NCBI GenBank assembly: GCA_963921355.3
Contig: OZ001190.1
Coordinates: 3,720,001-3,784,000 of the forward strand
Length of the DNA stretch: 64,000 nucleotides
Direction of reading: 5' to 3'
Origin: CAWUEZ02 sp963921355
GTDB taxonomy: Bacteria > Pseudomonadota > Alphaproteobacteria > Thalassobaculales > Thalassobaculaceae
Below, piece by piece: positions 60,606 through 64,000 of this stretch. The notes under the pieces are model-generated. The model was not told the DNA's origin, searched no databases, and was given only the letters and a program-made list of their open reading frames with translations. The position numbers and the translations under genes were made by a program. Numbering within the stretch: position 1 is the stretch's first letter; every line of letters begins with the position of its first letter.

Positions 60606-61531
60606 TTAGGCCCCGCCTCCGACCCTGTCACCGCCCTCGCCCAGTGTTGCGAGCACGGTTGAACGGTCGGGAATCGGGGCAACCGCCCCGTAGCCCCCGA
60701 CGGTCAGTGCAGCGACCACCGCGGCGTAGCGGGCCGCCTGCTCCGGCGGATCCCCGTCCGCGAGTCGGGCCAGCAGGGCGCCGTCACCGGATGGCAGGGA
60801 ATGCGGTGCCGCTCCGTCGGTGTCGCGATCAGCGCCCCGGCCTCGCCCATCTTCAGGGCGACCAGCTTCGGTCCACGCGCCAGGTAGGCGTCGGCGATCG
60901 CGTCGGGATCCTCCAGCCCGGTCAACAGCCGGGAGTCGTCGATCGAGGGCAGCGCGATCGTGCAGCGTTCCATGGCCCCGTGGAAGATGGCGCGGGCGCG
61001 GTCCAGCGGCCAAAGCTGCAGCCGAAGGTTGGTGTCGTAGGCGACCTCGCAGCCGGCCGCCCGGGCCGCTTCAATCAGCCGGAAACCGGCATCGCAGGGT
61101 CCCGGCCCGATCGCCTGGCTGATCGCCGACAGTTGCACGATGCGCACCGAGGACAGCGCGTCGAGCGGCAGATCTTCGGGTTGCAGCCGGCTGGCCGTCG
61201 ACCCCGACCGGTAATAGGCGAATTCCCGTCCCGCCGGGCTCGGCGTGATGATGTACAGCCCCGTCGGCGCCGACGGGTCGGTCCGGACATAGCGCGCATC
61301 AACTCCCTCCGTCTGCCAGAGCGTGCGCAGGTCACGGGCGAACACGTCGTCGCCGAGGGCAGTCACGTAGCTGACGGCGGCACCCTGGCGGGCAGCCGCG
61401 ATGGCGCAGTTCGAGGTGTCGCCCCCGAAACCGGGCTTGTAAGCACCGTCGTCGAGCCGAGTCAGCTCGACCATCGGTTCACCGAAGCACAGAAGATCGA
61501 TCTCGCGGTTCTCGTTCGCGTCGAGAGTCAT
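60606..61531 (-). pseudogene. kdgK: PfkB-family sugar kinase (KDG kinase-like), active-site motif deleted
   Basis: Reads as a ribokinase-fold kinase from the ATG at 61531 or 61540: LCFGEPMVELTRL, FGGDTSNCAIAAARQGA, GLYIITPSPAGREFAYYRSGSTAS, then VALKMGEAGALIAT. Just where the DTTGAGD catalytic and anion-hole motif should follow (around 60790), the frame is lost. In another frame the C terminus resumes as GDGALLARLADGDPPEQAARYAAVVAALTVGGYGA and runs to 60606. About ten codons plus a frame change are missing, so the product would be inactive. Confidence 0.82.
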
Positions 61532-61677
61532 TGCAGCCATCCCATTACGATCCCCGCGACCTCTGTCGGCTCCTTGCGCGGTGCGGGGCTTCGGTCCACC
61601 ATCACCTCCGGGAAGCGACGCGCCCGCCACCGTCCGGTTGCAGGGCCAAAGAACATGAAATCGCGGGGAAGGAAACG

Positions 61678-62379
61678 ATGACCGACATCACGCCGGCCGA
61701 TCTGGATCGTCTGACCGAATGGGATACGCCGACGATCTGCAATGCGCTCGAGCTGACAAACCCGGAACGCCGTGCGACCGGATTCACCACCGGCACCATG
61801 GTCTGCGCCTTTCCCGATCTGAAGCCGATCTGCGGGTATGCCCGTACCGCCACGATTCGCGCCGTCGCCCCCACGAACAGGACGCCACAGGAGAACCTCA
61901 GCGCCCGTCAGGCCTATTACGAGTACGTCGCCGGCGGACCCGGTCCCACCATCACGGTGATCCAGGACCTGGACAGCGAGCCCGGGTTCGGCGCGTTCTG
62001 GGGGGAAGTGAATACGGCGATCCATAAGGGCCTCGGCGCACTCGGTGTGGTGACGGACGGCTCGATCCGCGACCTGGACGCCTGCGCGCCCGGGTTTCAA
62101 TTGCTGGCGGGCAAAGTCGGGCCCAGCCATGCCCATGTCCACGTCGTCGACCATGGTGGCCAGGTGAACATCTTCGGCATGATCGTCGCTAGCAACGACA
62201 TCATCCATGCCGACCGCCACGGAGCCGTGGTGGTGCCCGCTGAGGCGGTCAAGAAGCTCCCCGATGCCATCGATCTGCTGACACGCAAGGAGGCCGTCAT
62301 CCTGGAGGCCGCCCGCGCTCCGGATTTCGACATCGCCAAGCTGAAGACGGCCATGGGCCAGTCGGCCGAAATCCACTGA
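61678..62379 (+). CDS. RraA / HMG-aldolase-like family protein
   Basis: A 233-residue protein from the ATG at 61678, preceded by AAGGAAA. The family motif G-x3-DG-x2-RD appears in GVVTDGSIRDLDACAPGF, which in aldolase members binds the metal and pyruvate enolate. DRHGAVVVPAEAV is the other conserved block. Such proteins are either RNase E inhibitors or 4-hydroxy-4-methyl-2-oxoglutarate aldolase/oxaloacetate decarboxylase; the context favours the aldolase type. Divergent from the kinase. Confidence 0.86.
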   Translation: MTDITPADLDRLTEWDTPTICNALELTNPERRATGFTTGTMVCAFPDLKPICGYARTATIRAVAPTNRTPQENLSARQAYYEYVAGGPGPTITVIQDLDSEPGFGAFWGEVNTAIHKGLGALGVVTDGSIRDLDACAPGFQLLAGKVGPSHAHVHVVDHGGQVNIFGMIVASNDIIHADRHGAVVVPAEAVKKLPDAIDLLTRKEAVILEAARAPDFDIAKLKTAMGQSAEIH

Positions 62380-62389
62380 GGATGTCCGG

Positions 62390-63361
62390 ATGAGCGCGAA
62401 CAAAAAGAAGGTCCTGATTCTCGGGCCGATGCACCCTGACGGCATGGCCCTGTTCGACGGGCGCGACGATGTCGAGGTCGAAGTCCTGGCGGATCTCTCA
62501 CCCGAGACCATTCTTGCCAAGGTTCCCGGCGTTCACGGCATCGGCGTCCGGGTCGCCAAGATCGACCGCGCGGTGATCGCCGCCGCGGACAGCCTTCAGG
62601 TCGTCTCCCGGCACGGGGTTGGTTACGACAGCGTCGATATCGATGCACTCAGCGAGCGCGGCGTGCCGCTCTGCATAGCGCCGCGGGCGAACGCGCCGTC
62701 GGTCGCCGAGCAGGCGATGATGTTTCTGCTGGCTCTGGCCAAGCAGCAACCGGCGCTCGACGCCCTGGTGCGTGCCGGACAGTGGGAACAGCGCATGGAG
62801 CATCAGGCGATCGACCTGGACGGGCGCTGCCTGCTGATCATCGGCCTCGGGCGCATCGGCTCGCGGCTGGTCACGCGCGCCCGCGCCTTCGACATGCGCG
62901 TCCTCGGATACGACCCGTATCTCGAGCCTTCGGCGATTGAGGCGATGGGCGCGGAGCCGGTCAGCGACTTCCGGCAGGTCCTGGGCGAGGTCGACGCGCT
63001 CAGCGTGCACTGCCCGCGCAACCCCGAAACCATCGGAATAATCGGTGAGGCCGAACTGGCCGCGCTCCGGCCCGGCGCGCTCGTGATCAATTGCGCGCGC
63101 GGCGGCATTATCGACGAGCCGGCGCTGCTGGAGGCTGTCCGGTCCGGTCAGGTCGGCGGGGCCGGGCTCGATGTGTTCGACGAGGAACCCGCCCTCGATC
63201 ACCCCTTCTTCCAGGAGCCCCGGATCCTGATGACGCCGCATTCCGCCGGGATCAGCCTCGAAGCCTCGAAGCGCTCGTCCTATCAGACCATTGAGAACAT
63301 CCTCGCCGTGCTGGACGGCGCGGTGGACCCGTCGGTGGTCGTGAACAAGCAGGTCCTCTGA
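62390..63361 (+). CDS. D-2-hydroxyacid dehydrogenase (phosphoglycerate dehydrogenase-like)
   Basis: NAD(P)-dependent enzyme of 323 residues. VVSRHGVGYDSVDIDALSERG, Rossmann IIGLGRIGSRLVTRARAFDMRVLGYDPY, catalytic Arg in INCARGGIIDE, Glu in GLDVFDEEP and His in MTPHSAG. No C-terminal ACT domain, so it is not a full serine-pathway SerA. It lies ten bases after the RraA-like gene. Confidence 0.9.
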   Translation: MSANKKKVLILGPMHPDGMALFDGRDDVEVEVLADLSPETILAKVPGVHGIGVRVAKIDRAVIAAADSLQVVSRHGVGYDSVDIDALSERGVPLCIAPRANAPSVAEQAMMFLLALAKQQPALDALVRAGQWEQRMEHQAIDLDGRCLLIIGLGRIGSRLVTRARAFDMRVLGYDPYLEPSAIEAMGAEPVSDFRQVLGEVDALSVHCPRNPETIGIIGEAELAALRPGALVINCARGGIIDEPALLEAVRSGQVGGAGLDVFDEEPALDHPFFQEPRILMTPHSAGISLEASKRSSYQTIENILAVLDGAVDPSVVVNKQVL

Positions 63362-63391
63362 ACGGACCGGATACACATCGGAGGAAACCCC

Positions 63392-64000
63392 ATGAACAGC
63401 CGCCTGCACGATGTCTGGAATGCCGGGCGCGGAGCGATCAACGGATGGCTCTCGATCCCCTCGACGGTGACCGCGGAGATCGCCGCCCTGCAGGACTACG
63501 ACAGCCTGACCATCGATCTGCAGCACGGTCTGGTGGACTACCAGGCCGCCCTTTCCCTGATGCAGGCGGTCCACGGCCACGGCAAGACTGTGCTGGCCCG
63601 CGTACCCTGGAATGAGCCCGGCATCATCATGAAACTGCTGGACGGAGGTGCGCTCGGGATCATCTGCCCGATGATCAACACCGCCGAAGAGGCCGAGCGT
63701 TTCGTTGGCGCCTGCCAGTACGCCCCGCGCGGCTACCGGTCGTCAGGGCCGACCCGGGCCGGGCTGATCTATCCCGACTACTTTAAGTCGGCCAACGACA
63801 CCGTGGTCACCTTGGCGATGATCGAAACGGTTCAGGCGGTCGAGAACCTGGACGCGATCCTGAAGACACCGAAGCTGACCGGCGTCTATGTCGGCCCCGG
63901 CGACCTCGCGGTCTCCATGGGCAAGCCGCCGGCCCTCGACCACACCGACCCCGAAATGGTCGAGGTAATCGACGGTGTCCTGGCGAAGGTCAAGGCGGCC
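63392..64000 (+). CDS. HpcH/HpaI-family aldolase, 3' end outside window
   Basis: Class II pyruvate-dependent aldolase (4-hydroxy-2-oxoheptanedioate aldolase type). GAGG lies seven bases before the ATG (MNSRLHDVWNAG). Visible motifs: SLTIDLQHGLVDYQ with the catalytic His, LARVPWNEPG with Arg, LGIICPMINTAEEAERFV, MIETVQAVENL with the metal-binding Glu and YVGPGDLAVSMG with Asp. About 203 of roughly 255 residues are present. Confidence 0.92.
   Translation, partial: MNSRLHDVWNAGRGAINGWLSIPSTVTAEIAALQDYDSLTIDLQHGLVDYQAALSLMQAVHGHGKTVLARVPWNEPGIIMKLLDGGALGIICPMINTAEEAERFVGACQYAPRGYRSSGPTRAGLIYPDYFKSANDTVVTLAMIETVQAVENLDAILKTPKLTGVYVGPGDLAVSMGKPPALDHTDPEMVEVIDGVLAKVKAA

Noticed and set aside
1..64000. 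CRISPR arrays, rRNA or tRNA genes, insertion sequences
   Set aside because: No regularly spaced repeats, no tRNA cloverleaf-like T-loop motifs and no transposase-like reading frames were seen by eye; a covariance-model scan was not possible.

Overview
The window is about 64 kb of GC-rich chromosome from an alphaproteobacterium, probably a Rhodospirillales-type marine or soil heterotroph. The inference rests on gene order and content: an RSH (p)ppGpp enzyme next to rpoZ, smpB-dapA-slt, bactofilin with an M23 peptidase, an intracellular PHB depolymerase, heterotetrameric sarcosine oxidase, a TakP-like TRAP transporter and dense CoA-ester catabolism. I saw no rRNA, tRNA, CRISPR array, transposase or integrase.

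Layout. 1-9.4 kb: housekeeping genes (RSH, rpoZ, folK, NYN protein, family 5 uracil-DNA glycosylase, smpB, dapA, slt) and an L-2-haloacid dehalogenase-like gene coupled to an alpha/beta hydrolase. 9.4-14.4 kb: bactofilin and M23 peptidase, an unknown gene, a small HTH protein and a frameshifted gamma-glutamyltransferase. 14.4-22.5 kb: a CmcJ/NvfI-type oxygenase, soxBDAG, a lambda-crystallin-type dehydrogenase and a 2-oxoacid dehydrogenase E1-alpha that breaks off abruptly. 22.5-25.2 kb: remnant of a thiazole/oxazole-modified microcin (TOMM, RiPP) locus: the 3' part of a YcaO gene, a frameshifted SagB-type dehydrogenase, and two small ORFs, one of them a convincing 48-residue precursor peptide. 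25.2-38.6 kb: a histidine kinase with two single-domain response regulators, a DNA glycosylase, redox and SDR genes, Leu-type dehydrogenase, AMP nucleosidase, PhaZ and a broken methyltransferase. 38.6-42.7 kb: RidA, acyl-CoA dehydrogenase, and a TetR gene divergent from a DhlA-like haloalkane dehalogenase. 42.8-52.2 kb: a nine-gene minus-strand CoA-ester operon (two CoA transferases, CoA ligase, BadI-like hydrolase, enoyl-CoA hydratase, acyl-CoA dehydrogenase, hydroxyacyl-CoA dehydrogenases, quinone reductase) behind a near-perfect sigma-54 promoter and divergent from its likely enhancer-binding activator. 52.3-56.3 kb: the activator and small metabolic genes. 56.3-64 kb: a TRAP transporter with cupin, sugar kinase (broken), RraA-like, hydroxyacid dehydrogenase and HpaI aldolase genes, which looks like a sugar-acid or 2-oxo/hydroxyacid catabolic region.

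Two related palindromic intergenic repeats (A, about 61 bp; B, about 52-66 bp; often joined as an A-B composite) recur at 14.3, 25.2 (fragment), 39.0, 42.7 and 55.2 kb. Their ends supply the stop codons of three flanking genes. Several genes carry frameshifts, nonsense codons or deletions; whether these are real decay or consensus errors cannot be decided from the sequence alone.
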